Assembly: GCA_035552095.1 (NCBI GenBank)
Contig: DASZMA010000193.1
Location: 7,957 to 71,956 of the forward strand
DNA length: 64,000 bases
Direction: 5' to 3'
Source: Bog-473 sp035552095
GTDB taxonomy: Bacteria > Actinomycetota > Acidimicrobiia > Acidimicrobiales > RAAP-2
Shown: positions 16,134-24,318 of the stretch, in pieces
Layout of the letters: each line of letters begins with the position of its first letter
Numbering within the stretch: position 1 is the stretch's first letter
The notes under the pieces: model-generated
Seen by the model: only the letters and a program-made list of their open reading frames with translations
The model's database searches: none
What the model was told of the DNA's origin: nothing
Made by a program: the position numbers and the translations under genes

Positions 16134-17929
16134 TCGGGCCACAGGGTGATGGCGTCGGGCGGCAGGTCCACCTGGCACGCGTCGCCCACCTGATACCGGA
16201 CCGCCTCAGTGGTGCGGGCCTGGATCTCCACCCGGGGGGTCAGCGCGATGAAGAGGTCGGTAGCCGTGCCGACCGGCGCAATGTCGTTCAACGTGGCGGT
16301 CAGCCCGCCCGCCGCGAGGGCGATCCGTTCGGGCCGGATGCTCCACAGCACGGCGGTCCCCGGGGCGTGCGGATGGGGGCCCACGGCGATGCGGGCCCCG
16401 TCGGCCTCGATCCACCCATCCCCCCCAACCACGGCCCGGGCCAGATTCGGAATCCCCAGCAGTCGGGCCACCTGCGGCGAGGCCGGGCGGGCGAAGACCT
16501 GCTGGGTCCGGCCCGACTGCAGGGCGCCGCCGTCGGCAATCACGATCACCTCGTCGGAGAGGAAGGCCGCCTCTTCGGGGTCGTGGGTCACCAGCACGGT
16601 GGCCAGCCCGGTCTCGCGCTGCAGCCGGCGGAGCTCACGGCGCAGCTCCTGGCGCACCGGCGCGTCCAGAGCCGAGAACGGTTCGTCCAAGAGGAGCAGG
16701 TTCGGCGATCGGCACAGCGCCTGCGCCAGTGCGACCCGTTGGCGCTGACCGCCCGAGAGCTCGGCAGGGTAGCGCGCCGCCAATCCCTCGAGCGCCAGGT
16801 GCTCGAGCCAGTAAGCCGCCCGTCCCGGCACGGCGCCGTCGGCGAAGAGGAGTTGTTGCCACACGGTGAGATGGGGGAAGAGGGCGAAGCCCTGCGCCAC
16901 ATACCCCACGCGGCGCGCCTCAGCCGGCACATCGGCCACGGCGCGCTCGCCGTAGGAGACCGGCCCCGGCACCGGGCCGTACAGTCCGGCCAGGCTGCGC
17001 AGCAGGGCCGACTTCCCCGAGCCGGACGGGCCGAGGATGGCCAGGTGGCTGCCGCCGGCGCGATGGGCCAGCCTCAGGTGAAACGTCCCGAGGTGGTAGT
17101 CGAGGTCAAACCCGACCGGGGTCGGCGTCACGGCGACCGGCGGATCGACTCCTAACCCTGCGGGTGCACCGAGTCGGCCCCCGTTCCATCCGTGGAGGCG
17201 GCTCACCCCGACCGCGCCGGCGGCCACCACCAGGGCCAGCGCGGTGGGGGCCAGCGTGGTCGGCAGCCCGACGCCGCTGAATTGGTTGTAGGTGTAGACC
17301 GGGAGTGAGAACGGGTGGTAACCGAGCACGATCACGGCGCCGTACTCGCCGAAGGCCCGGAGCCAGGCCAGCAGCATCCCGGCCCGGAGGCCCGGGGCCG
17401 CCACCGGCAGGGCGACCCGGCGGAAGCGGGAGAGCTCGGAGTGGCCGAGGGTGGCCGCCACATCGAGCAGGGCCTGATCAACGGTGCTGAAGGCGGATCG
17501 GGCCACCACGATCAGAAAGGGTGCGGCGCAGAAGGTCTGGGCCAGCACCACGCCGGCCAGCGAGTTCGTGAGATGCCCCCCGAAGAGCCGCCCGACCGTG
17601 GTGTACGGCCCCACCAGGTAGATCAGCAGGATCCCGCTCATCAGCGGCGGGAGGGCCAGGGGGAGCTGCACCAACAGTCCGACCACCGCGGCGAGGCGGC
17701 CCCGGGAGCGGGCCAACAGGTAGGCCAGCGGGACCCCGAACAGGGTCATCAGGGCCAGCGAGATGGTGGCGCTCTCCAGCGAGACGAAGAGCGAGGGGAA
17801 CAGACCGGGGGCGTGGAAGCCGCGGTCCGGCGCGCCGATCAGCCGTACGACGAAAGCGACGAGCGGAACGGCCAGGTAGATGAGGATCAGGCCGCCCAAC
17901 CACGGCAGGGGGCTGCGAGTCCCCCTCAT
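16118..17929 (-). CDS. modBC: Fused molybdate ABC transporter permease-ATPase (ModB-ModC)
   Basis: Single 603-aa polypeptide that combines both cytoplasm-facing parts of the molybdate importer. Residues 1-260 form the permease, with about six helices and the EAA-type loop (LLDVAATLGHSELSRFRRVALP, here LGHSELSRFRRVALP). From about residue 275 the ATPase has Walker A GPSGSGKSALLRSL, signature LSGGQRQRVALAQAL, Walker B LLLLDEPFSALDA and the switch VTHDPEEAA. A C-terminal TOBE domain ends the protein. It starts 2 bp after the modA stop. The fusion is uncommon; separate modB and modC are the norm. Confidence 0.93.
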   Translation of the reverse strand: MRGTRSPLPWLGGLILIYLAVPLVAFVVRLIGAPDRGFHAPGLFPSLFVSLESATISLALMTLFGVPLAYLLARSRGRLAAVVGLLVQLPLALPPLMSGILLIYLVGPYTTVGRLFGGHLTNSLAGVVLAQTFCAAPFLIVVARSAFSTVDQALLDVAATLGHSELSRFRRVALPVAAPGLRAGMLLAWLRAFGEYGAVIVLGYHPFSLPVYTYNQFSGVGLPTTLAPTALALVVAAGAVGVSRLHGWNGGRLGAPAGLGVDPPVAVTPTPVGFDLDYHLGTFHLRLAHRAGGSHLAILGPSGSGKSALLRSLAGLYGPVPGPVSYGERAVADVPAEARRVGYVAQGFALFPHLTVWQQLLFADGAVPGRAAYWLEHLALEGLAARYPAELSGGQRQRVALAQALCRSPNLLLLDEPFSALDAPVRQELRRELRRLQRETGLATVLVTHDPEEAAFLSDEVIVIADGGALQSGRTQQVFARPASPQVARLLGIPNLARAVVGGDGWIEADGARIAVGPHPHAPGTAVLWSIRPERIALAAGGLTATLNDIAPVGTATDLFIALTPRVEIQARTTEAVRYQVGDACQVDLPPDAITLWPETTDD

Positions 17930-17931
17930 GC

Positions 17932-18813
17932 TTACAGTATGGCCTTGACGTTGCTCGGCACTGAGGCTTTACCACTCACCTTCGGCTTCACGATCGACGT
18001 GATCCCGTTCTTCTTCAGGATCCTCTGACCGGCCTTACTCAGCAGGTACTTCACGAAGGCGCGGGCGGCGGGCTGATCGGGTGCCTTGTTCAAAATGGTG
18101 ACGGTGTAGTCGCCGGCCAGGTTGGTGCCGGTGAGGGGAACCGTCTTGAGGCCGGCCGACGCGGCCTCCACGCCGTAGAAGAAGCCGGCATCGAGCTGGC
18201 CGGCTTGCAGCTGACCGACCAGCGTCTGCTCGGGGAACACGTTCGAGGTCGAGGTGGCGATGGTCGAGAGGGCCGGCAGGTGGTGCTTCCGCGCCGCCTG
18301 GTCCAACGCGGTGACCGCCAGCACGCCCTTGGGGTCGGTGGCGGGGTCGGTCCGTCCGATCAGGAAGCCCGACTGGTCGATGACGTCGTACCACGGCTTG
18401 GCCTTGAGGGCCTGGGCGAACTTGCTCCCGGTGTTGTAGCCGAGCACGAGCGGTGAGGAGGCGAACTCGGCGTACCAGGAGACCCAGTTCCCGTTGGCCG
18501 CCCCTTCCAGCTCGGCGTTGACGGCCGGCGAGGCGCTGATGAAGACGTCACCTTGCAGTGTGCCGCCCTTGATGCCGCTGGCCAGCGCGTCCGATCCCAT
18601 GGAGGTGTTGTTGAGCGTGTACCCCGTCGCCTTGGTGAAGGCCGGACCGATCTGCATCTGCATGAGGTCGAGCAGCGATCCGGCCGAGAGCACGTCGACC
18701 GGACCGGTGTGGGTGGCCGCCTCAGCGCTCCCTCCGCCACTACTCAGGCCGACCAGCGCCAGTCCTCCGGTGAGCAGTCGGCGGACGGCACGGGAACCTC
18801 GTGGAGTGGACAT
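17932..18813 (-). CDS. modA: Molybdate/tungstate-binding periplasmic-type protein
   Basis: Extracytoplasmic solute-binding protein of the molybdate importer, 293 aa. The ATG at 18813 (MSTPRGSRAVRRLLTG) is fixed by TACCTT 6 nt upstream. A Tat-like or Sec signal ends near SAEAATHTGP. The binding motif region is VDVLSAGSLLDLMQ with TSMGSDALASGI, closer to the WtpA/ModA-like group than to E. coli ModA. It heads an operon with modBC, transcribed away from the moa genes. Confidence 0.88.
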   Translation of the reverse strand: MSTPRGSRAVRRLLTGGLALVGLSSGGGSAEAATHTGPVDVLSAGSLLDLMQMQIGPAFTKATGYTLNNTSMGSDALASGIKGGTLQGDVFISASPAVNAELEGAANGNWVSWYAEFASSPLVLGYNTGSKFAQALKAKPWYDVIDQSGFLIGRTDPATDPKGVLAVTALDQAARKHHLPALSTIATSTSNVFPEQTLVGQLQAGQLDAGFFYGVEAASAGLKTVPLTGTNLAGDYTVTILNKAPDQPAARAFVKYLLSKAGQRILKKNGITSIVKPKVSGKASVPSNVKAIL

Positions 18814-18819
18814 CCACTC

Positions 18820-18825
18820 AAGGTA
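18820..18825 (-). promoter_or_regulatory. Leaderless-type -10 (TACCTT) of modA
   Basis: TACCTT on the minus strand, 6-nt gap, ATG at 18813. The 75 bp upstream separating it from moaC show no clear inverted repeat for ModE. Confidence 0.6.
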
Positions 18826-18900
18826 ACAAAGCTGATGCGTACTTGCGTGGCCTAATGGCTCTTGGAGCCGCAAACTCTGACGAATATGCCTCGTGGCGGC

Positions 18901-19422
18901 CTATGTGCGGGTTGGGGTGTCCTGGGTCAGCTGGCGGCCGGGACCATGGCGTTGCCAGTCCCCGGACCGACCGCCTGACTTGTGCCAGAGCGTCAGCTCC
19001 TCCATCGACGCGTCCGGGTCGAGGTGCCGCACGGCCTCAACCAGCGTGAGCGCGGCCAGGGCACAGGCGGTGAGCGCCTCCATCTCCACGCCGGTGCGCT
19101 CGGTGATCTCGGTCACCGCGCTGACCTCAAAGCGGCGCGGGCCGACGACCACCTCAACCGCGACCCCGTCGAGGCGGATCGGGTGACAGAGCGGGATGAG
19201 CGATGAGGTCAGCTTGGCTCCTTGTATGCCGGCGATGCGAGCCGCTTCGACGATGTCGATGCCGTCCGGCGCGTCGGCGCGCACCTGGGCGATGTCGGCC
19301 GTGGTGACCACGATGCACTTGGCCATGGCCACCCGCCTGGTCACCGCCTTGGCCGTCACGTCGACCATGCGGGCCCGGCCGTGGCGGTCGATGTGGGTCA
19401 GGCCACTACCGGCGTCCGTCAT
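18901..19422 (-). CDS. moaC: Cyclic pyranopterin monophosphate synthase
   Basis: Second half of step one of Moco synthesis, forming cPMP from the MoaA product. The protein is 173 aa from the ATG at 19422 (MTDAGSGLTHIDRHGRARMV). Family blocks are GAKLTSSLIPLCHPIRLDGV, TERTGVEMEALTACALAAL and the C-terminal HKSGGRSGDW with the catalytic Lys. The ATG overlaps the moaD stop as ATGA. The C-terminal tail after GDW is unusually polar but short. Confidence 0.95.
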   Translation of the reverse strand: MTDAGSGLTHIDRHGRARMVDVTAKAVTRRVAMAKCIVVTTADIAQVRADAPDGIDIVEAARIAGIQGAKLTSSLIPLCHPIRLDGVAVEVVVGPRRFEVSAVTEITERTGVEMEALTACALAALTLVEAVRHLDPDASMEELTLWHKSGGRSGDWQRHGPGRQLTQDTPTRT

Positions 19423-19655
19423 CCGCCTGACACCGGAGGGATGACGGCCACCTCGTCGTCCTCGTGCACGGGCGCGTCCGGCGCCACCTCGTCGCCGTTG
19501 AGCCACACCTTGGAGACGGCCAGGATGCGGGAGAACGGCTCGCCGAACTGCGCCTCGGCGGCCGCCACGACCGCGGAAATGGTGTTCCCGGCCAGCGTGG
19601 TGCGGGCGACCCCGGCCGCCTCCCGAGCCGGCCCGAACAGGAGCAGTCGGGCCAC
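19419..19655 (-). CDS. moaD: Molybdopterin synthase small subunit
   Basis: Ubiquitin-fold sulfur carrier of 78 aa that donates thiocarboxylate sulfur to cPMP with MoaE. It ends in PPVSGG, with the essential C-terminal Gly-Gly intact. GTG start directly after the moaA stop. No MoeB-type activating enzyme lies in this window. Confidence 0.93.
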   Translation of the reverse strand: MARLLLFGPAREAAGVARTTLAGNTISAVVAAAEAQFGEPFSRILAVSKVWLNGDEVAPDAPVHEDDEVAVIPPVSGG

Positions 19656-19657
19656 CG

Positions 19658-20716
19658 TTAGCCGCCGATCATGGACATGGATCGCGCCGGGCTGAGAAAG
19701 CCGGGCTCGTTGATCCCGTGGCCCGGGTACTTGGCCCAGACGGCCGTCCGCAGGAGGAGGGCCAGGTCCTCATCGGAGCCGCCGTGGCGCAGGATGTCAC
19801 GGACCGGGTGCTCGTCGTCGGAGAAGAGGCAGTTGCGCAGGGACCCGTCGGCGGTCAGGCGCAGGCGGTTGCACGTGCCGCAGAACGGCTCGGTGACGCT
19901 GGAGATCAGGCCGATCTCGCCGATGCCGTCGGCAAAGCGGAACCGCTCGGCCGGTGCCGGCCCGGCCCGATCGTCCAGGGGGACCAGAGGCCACACCGCC
20001 GAGATGCGTTCGAAGACCTCGCGGCCCGGCACCAGTTGCTGACGATCCCAGGCTCCCTGGGCATCGAGCGGCATGAACTCAATGAAGCGGACGATGCGCC
20101 CCGTGTGGCGGGCGAAGGCGGCGAAGTCGAGGATCTCGTCGTCGTTCTGGCCCCGTAGGAGCACGACATTGACCTTCAGCGGCGTGAGTCCAGCCGCCTC
20201 GGCCACCGCCATGGCCTGGAGCACCACGCCCAGGTCGCCCCGCCGCCGAATGGCGGCGAACCGCTCGGGCCGCAGCGAGTCACAGCTCACGTTGACCCGG
20301 CGCAGGCCGGCGGCGGCCAACCGGGGGGCCACCCGGGCCAGCTCGGTGCCGTTGGTGGTCATGGCCAGATCGGCGAACCCGAGGGCGGACAGCCGACCGA
20401 TGAGGGCGGGCAGGTCGCGCCGCATCAGTGGCTCGCCGCCGGTGAGGCGCAGGGCGTCCACCCCGAGCGAACGGGCCACCCGGGCCACCCGGACGATCTC
20501 ATCGAAGGACAACAGGTCATCGTGGGGGAGGAAGGAGAGCCCCTCTTCGGGCATGCAGTAGACGCAGCGCAGATTGCAGCGGTCGGTGACCGAGATACGC
20601 AGGTCGTTATGGTGGCGGCCGTAGCGATCGACCAGCGGGCCCTGCGTCGGCATGGCGGGGGCGGGGCGGCGGCCGTGAGGCCGGACCGACACGGCGACCG
20701 GCACCGGAGCGGTCAC
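19658..20716 (-). CDS. moaA: GTP 3',8-cyclase (radical SAM)
   Basis: First enzyme of Moco synthesis, 352 aa. The SAM-binding [4Fe-4S] motif CNLRCVYC follows RISVTDR. The C-terminal cluster is in FCGTCNRLRLTADGSLRNCLF, here CGTCNRLRL and RNCLF. It ends in SMSMIGG, the conserved C-terminal double Gly that enters the active site. The GTG start overlaps the moeA stop (GTGA). The N-terminus carries about 25 extra residues before PLVDRYGRHHNDL. Confidence 0.96.
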   Translation of the reverse strand: MTAPVPVAVSVRPHGRRPAPAMPTQGPLVDRYGRHHNDLRISVTDRCNLRCVYCMPEEGLSFLPHDDLLSFDEIVRVARVARSLGVDALRLTGGEPLMRRDLPALIGRLSALGFADLAMTTNGTELARVAPRLAAAGLRRVNVSCDSLRPERFAAIRRRGDLGVVLQAMAVAEAAGLTPLKVNVVLLRGQNDDEILDFAAFARHTGRIVRFIEFMPLDAQGAWDRQQLVPGREVFERISAVWPLVPLDDRAGPAPAERFRFADGIGEIGLISSVTEPFCGTCNRLRLTADGSLRNCLFSDDEHPVRDILRHGGSDEDLALLLRTAVWAKYPGHGINEPGFLSPARSMSMIGG

Positions 20717-21978
20717 CGGTGCAGTCCGGCCAGGGCGGGCGAGGCGTCGTCCTGCAACCGGTCCGGGTCGATGAGGAGAACGGCTACCTGGTCACCGGCC
20801 GGTGCGCCCGCGCCGTCGGGCAGCATGACGAGGGCGTTGGCCTCCGCCATGGCGTGCAGCTGGTGGGACTCCTGGCCCAGGGACGGCTGGACCCCCCAGG
20901 TGCCGTCGTGGTGGAGGGCGACCCGGGCCCGGAGGAAGTGGGTCTTGCCGTCGGGCTGACGTTCGAGGTCGGTGGCGCAGGTGGCGTTGACCACCGGGCG
21001 GTGCAGGACACGGTGGCCGGCGAGGGCGCGCAGGGCCGGGCGCACGAAGAGCTCGAAGCTGACCAGGGCCGAGACCGGGTTGCCCGGGAGGCCGAAGACC
21101 GGCAGGCCCGAGTCGGCCAGGCGGCCGAAGGCGAAGGGCTTGGCCGGGCGGATGGCGACCTGCATCCAGCGCATGCGCCCGCCACTGAGTTTCTCGAGGA
21201 CCACGCGGACCAGGTCGAGATCGCCGACGCTGACCCCGCCCGAGGTGATGACCGCGTCGCAGCGGGCGGCGCCCTGGTGCAGCACCTCAATGAGCTCTGC
21301 TTCGTTGTCGCCGACGATGCCCAGATCGATTCCCTCCCAGCCCTGGGCGTGGACGAGGGCCAGCAGCGACTGCCGGTTGGCGTCGCGGATCTTGGCCGGG
21401 GGGAGCGGCCCGGGTCCCGAGTAGAGCTCGTCGCCGGTCGAGAGGACGCCGACCCGGGGGCGGGGGTGGACCATGACCGTCTCCGTGCCTTGGTTGGCCA
21501 GGACCCCCAGATAGGCCGGGGTGAGCACCGTCCCGGCCGGGGCGATGACATCGCCCACCGCGACGTCCCGGCCGGGTGGGCGGACGAAGTTCCCGGCCGG
21601 CAGCGCTCGCGCCAGCGTGACCCGGCTTCCATCGGGCTCCACGGTTGTCTCTTCCACCATGCAGACGGCGTCGGCCCCTTTGGGCAAGGGCGCTCCGGTC
21701 ATGATGCGGGCGGCGTGGCCGGGACCGACGGTCCCGGGGAAGGGGTGGCCGGCCATGATCGAGCCGACGACGGTGAGGGTGACGGGGGCACTGGTGGTGT
21801 CAGCCGAGCGGACGGCATAGCCGTCCATGGAGGAGTTGGCGAAGGGCGGGACCGGTTCGGTGGCGACGACCTGGTGGCCGAGGACGCAGCCCAGGGCGTC
21901 GCTGAGCGCGACGGCCACGGGCGGCAGCGGGTCGCAGTGGCCCAGGACGAACTGCTGCGCCTCCTCGAGCGGGATCAA
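20713..21978 (-). CDS. moeA: Molybdopterin molybdotransferase
   Basis: Inserts molybdate into adenylylated molybdopterin, 421 aa. Blocks include ANSSMDGYAVRSAD, ARIMTGAPLPKGADAV, GVLSTGDELYSG and ITSGGVSVGDLDLVR. PVFGLPGNPVSALVSFELF, here GLPGNPVSALVSFELF, leads into the C-terminal domain. The start is a TTG at 21978 that overlaps the moaE stop (TTGA), so it is translationally coupled. Confidence 0.95.
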   Translation of the reverse strand: MIPLEEAQQFVLGHCDPLPPVAVALSDALGCVLGHQVVATEPVPPFANSSMDGYAVRSADTTSAPVTLTVVGSIMAGHPFPGTVGPGHAARIMTGAPLPKGADAVCMVEETTVEPDGSRVTLARALPAGNFVRPPGRDVAVGDVIAPAGTVLTPAYLGVLANQGTETVMVHPRPRVGVLSTGDELYSGPGPLPPAKIRDANRQSLLALVHAQGWEGIDLGIVGDNEAELIEVLHQGAARCDAVITSGGVSVGDLDLVRVVLEKLSGGRMRWMQVAIRPAKPFAFGRLADSGLPVFGLPGNPVSALVSFELFVRPALRALAGHRVLHRPVVNATCATDLERQPDGKTHFLRARVALHHDGTWGVQPSLGQESHQLHAMAEANALVMLPDGAGAPAGDQVAVLLIDPDRLQDDASPALAGLHR

Positions 21979-22493
21979 CGGTGCCTCGACGGGGCGACGG
22001 GGGCGACGGGGGCGAGGTGGCCGGCCGCGGCCTCGATGTCCTCGGCGCAGACGCTCCAGTCCTCGCCGCCCTCCCAGGTCTCCCGCTTCCAGATGGGCAC
22101 CGTGTGCTTGAGGGTATCTATGCAGAACTCGGCGGCGGCAAACGCTTCGGCCCGGTGGGGCGTCGACGCCACCACCACGACAGCGACGTCACCCACTTCG
22201 AGCGTCCCCACCCGATGGAGCAGGACGAGGCGGCCGATGACGGGCCAGCGCTGGCGGGCCGTCTCGGCCACCTGGGCCAGGCGGGGCACTACCTGCTCCA
22301 CGTAGGCCTCGTAGGCCAGGGAGGTCACGCCGGGTCGGCCGTCGGAATGGTCGCGCACGGTCCCGCAGAAGGTGACGATGCCCCCGCAGGAGGGGAGGTT
22401 GGCCCACGTCCAGGCCCGGTCGACGGGCAAGGGACCCTCGTCGACGGCGATCCAGTCGCCGGTCGCTGGCGGCGACAGCTCGGGAGGGGTCAC
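21975..22493 (-). CDS. moaE: Molybdopterin synthase catalytic subunit
   Basis: Large subunit of MPT synthase, 172 aa from the GTG at 22493, overlapping the xdhC stop (GTGA). Diagnostic parts are GGIVTFCGTVRDHSDGR, LAYEAYVEQ, LLHRVGTLEVGDVAV and the catalytic-Lys block LKHTVPIWKRE. The open frame extends upstream through xdhC, but that extension is not moaE-like. The APVAPVAP tail comes from a 9-bp repeat at 21991-22015. Confidence 0.94.
   Translation of the reverse strand: MTPPELSPPATGDWIAVDEGPLPVDRAWTWANLPSCGGIVTFCGTVRDHSDGRPGVTSLAYEAYVEQVVPRLAQVAETARQRWPVIGRLVLLHRVGTLEVGDVAVVVVASTPHRAEAFAAAEFCIDTLKHTVPIWKRETWEGGEDWSVCAEDIEAAAGHLAPVAPVAPSRHR
21991..22015. repeat. In-frame 9-bp repeat (GGGGCGACG) at the moaE C-terminus
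   Basis: Nearly three perfect units encode the Ala-Pro-Val tail of MoaE. Confidence 0.8.
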
Positions 22494-23365
22494 GACCGCG
22501 CCGACGACGCCGACGCCGACGCCAACGTCGTCGTCCGGTGGATGGGCCCCGAGCCGTCGCGCAACGAAGGGGCCGTCATGCCGGCCCGCAGCGAGATGAT
22601 CTCGGCGCAGATCGACACGGCCGTCTCCTCCGGCGTCCGGGACCCGATGTCGAGCCCGATGGGGGCCATGATCCGCTGAATCTGCTCGGGCGCCACTCCG
22701 TGCGCCCGCAACCGCTGTGTGCGGTCCTCGTGGGTGGCTCGTGAGCCCATGGCGCCTATGTAGCCGGCGCCGGTGTCGAGGGCGGCCATCAGCACCGGGA
22801 TGTCGAACTTGTGGTCGTGCGTGAGGACGCAGACGGCGTCGCTCGGCCCCAACGTGTCGGCCACCTTGGCCAGGTAGCGGTGGGGCCAGTCCGCCACCAC
22901 CTCGTCGGCCTCGGGGAAGCGGGCCACGGTGGCGAAGGCGGGCCGGGCGTCGCACACGGTGACGTGGTAGCCCAGCACCTTGCCCAGGCGGACCAGCGCC
23001 GCACTGAAGTCCACCGCGCCGAAGATCAACATGAGGGAGGGGGGCGAGAACACCTCAATGAACACGGTGACCTCACGGCGCCCGGCCTCGCCGCACCGGC
23101 CGTAGTGCCGGATCACGTTGGACCCGGCCATCAACGCCCCGTGGGCGTCCCGGGCCACGATACGACTGAGCTCGGGGTCAGGCAGCGAGCCGACCGGATC
23201 GATATCAGCCCGCACCAACAGCTTCGCCCCCAACGGGGGGAGGCCCGCCCCGACCCCGCCGACCCCGCCGACCCCGCCGCCGTCGCCGACCTCAATCACC
23301 GTCGCCAGCGCCACCGGCACCTCGGCCCGGAGGCACTCCCGCAACAGGTCGAACACGCCGTCCAT
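22490..23365 (-). CDS. XdhC-family molybdenum hydroxylase maturation protein, divergent N-domain
   Basis: XdhC/CoxF-type chaperone, 291 aa, thought to bind and sulfurate Moco before its insertion into xanthine-oxidase-family enzymes. The C-terminal Rossmann domain is well kept (HVTVCDARPAFATVARFPEAD, here VTVCDARPAFATVARF; VLTHDHKFDIPVL; YIGAMGSRATHEDR). The N-domain lacks the GSVSGGC block of the family, which is instead present in the next small protein. A Gly/Val stretch comes from 9-bp repeats. Start and stop overlap both neighbours. Confidence 0.85.
   Translation of the reverse strand: MDGVFDLLRECLRAEVPVALATVIEVGDGGGVGGVGGVGAGLPPLGAKLLVRADIDPVGSLPDPELSRIVARDAHGALMAGSNVIRHYGRCGEAGRREVTVFIEVFSPPSLMLIFGAVDFSAALVRLGKVLGYHVTVCDARPAFATVARFPEADEVVADWPHRYLAKVADTLGPSDAVCVLTHDHKFDIPVLMAALDTGAGYIGAMGSRATHEDRTQRLRAHGVAPEQIQRIMAPIGLDIGSRTPEETAVSICAEIISLRAGMTAPSLRDGSGPIHRTTTLASASASSARS
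23250..23276. repeat. In-frame 9-bp repeat (CCGACCCCG) in xdhC-like gene
   Basis: Three perfect 9-bp units encode a Gly-Gly-Val run within the N-domain. Confidence 0.85.
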
Positions 23366-23676
23366 CAGGCGAGCGGCTCAAGGAAGATGCGGATGGTCCC
23401 CCCGCACGTGAGCCCCACGGCGAAGGCCTCGTCGTCGGAGTACCCGAACGTGCACAGGCGCGGGTCACCGCTGGCCAACACTTCGAGCGCCTCGGTCACC
23501 ACCGCCCCCTCGATACAGCCACCCGACACCGACCCCGCCACCTCCCCGGCGTCGTTGACGGCCATGGCCGCCCCCGGGTCACGGGGCCCCGAGCCGATCA
23601 ACGTGACCACCCGGGCCAAGGCCACCCGACGCCCGGCCCGCTGCCATTGCTCAATGTCGTCGAGCACGTCCTTCAC
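23365..23676 (-). CDS. Stand-alone XdhC/CoxI N-terminal domain protein
   Basis: Protein of 103 aa corresponding to the N-terminal XdhC_CoxI domain alone. It contains GSGPRDPGAAMAVNDAGEVA and GSVSGGCIEGAVV, the Cys-containing motif missing from its partner, and ends LTCGGTIRIFLEPL. GTG start with an AAGGGGG/GAGGA purine run upstream; its stop overlaps the ATG of the larger protein. A TAGTCT -10-like box lies 27 nt upstream. The two probably act as a complex. Confidence 0.85.
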   Translation of the reverse strand: MKDVLDDIEQWQRAGRRVALARVVTLIGSGPRDPGAAMAVNDAGEVAGSVSGGCIEGAVVTEALEVLASGDPRLCTFGYSDDEAFAVGLTCGGTIRIFLEPLA

Positions 23677-23715
23677 TCCTCGCCCCCTTAACGCCCCTGG
23701 CCAGACTAATCATGG

Positions 23716-24183
23716 CTAATGCGGCTGCTGCCCGGCCAGCAGCGCCAGGGCGTGCGGGAGCACCCCGATCACCGCCTCCAGCGACTCCAGCGCACCGCGG
23801 GGCGATCCGGGCAGGTTGAGCACCAGGCACTGGCCGATGGTCCCGGCCACCCCCCGGGAGAGTGGGCCCAGCGGACTGGCGGTGCGCATGGCTTCGGCCA
23901 GCCCGGGCGCCTGGCGCTCGATCACGCTGCGGGTGGCCTCCGGGGTCAGGTCGGTGGGGGCGAAGCCGGTACCCCCCGAGGTGATGAGCAACCCCACGAA
24001 GCCGGCGGCCATCTCGCCCAGCGCCGTGGCCACCGGCACCACGCCGTCGGCGCAGAGCCGCCGCTCCACCACGCTGAAGCCGTGCTCGCCCAGCGACCGC
24101 CCCAGCTCCTCGCCCGAGCGGTCCTCCCGCGTGCCCTGGCTGACCGAGTCCGAGACGGTGAGGACCTTGGCCAGGAGCGTCAT
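23716..24183 (-). CDS. Molybdopterin adenylyltransferase (MogA/MoaB family)
   Basis: Adenylylates molybdopterin before MoeA inserts molybdenum; 155 aa. Family blocks are LTVSDSVSQGTREDRSG, LLITSGGTGFAPTDLTPEAT and LVLNLPGSPRGALESLEAV. Length and sequence suit the actinobacterial MoaB/Mog type. It is first in the minus-strand moa operon and diverges from the iorB-like gene. TAGCGT stands 7 nt before the ATG at 24183. Confidence 0.93.
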   Translation of the reverse strand: MTLLAKVLTVSDSVSQGTREDRSGEELGRSLGEHGFSVVERRLCADGVVPVATALGEMAAGFVGLLITSGGTGFAPTDLTPEATRSVIERQAPGLAEAMRTASPLGPLSRGVAGTIGQCLVLNLPGSPRGALESLEAVIGVLPHALALLAGQQPH

Positions 24184-24190
24184 CTCGGCG

Positions 24191-24196
24191 ACGCTA
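24191..24196 (-). promoter_or_regulatory. Leaderless-type -10 (TAGCGT) of mog
   Basis: TAGCGT on the minus strand, 7-nt gap, ATG at 24183, no Shine-Dalgarno sequence. It could be the main promoter of the mog-xdhC-moaE-moeA-moaA-moaD-moaC series. Confidence 0.5.
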
Positions 24197-24257
24197 CTTC
24201 TGGGCTGACCTCGTCTCGCGTCATCGACCCTGCTCAGGAGGGCCTCACCTCCTAGCC

Positions 24258-24293
24258 GTGACCCGGGGCGCCGCCCGGCCTATGTTGGCCGGG
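24258..24293 (+). promoter_or_regulatory. Promoter with operator-like inverted repeat around the -10
   Basis: GTGACC (24258-24263), 17 nt, TATGTT (24281-24286). The -10 is flanked by perfect 7-bp arms CCCGGCC (24274-24280) and GGCCGGG (24287-24293). A protein bound here would occlude the -10 of the iorBA-mocA operon. An AAGGGGG ribosome site lies before the ATG at 24319. Confidence 0.6.
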
Positions 24294-24318
24294 GGGACGA
24301 CACGAAGGGGGATGGTCG

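Noticed and set aside
20719..22305. 528-aa plus-strand frame over moeA and moaE
   Set aside because: Shadow of two conserved Moco genes with exact overlaps; no family features.
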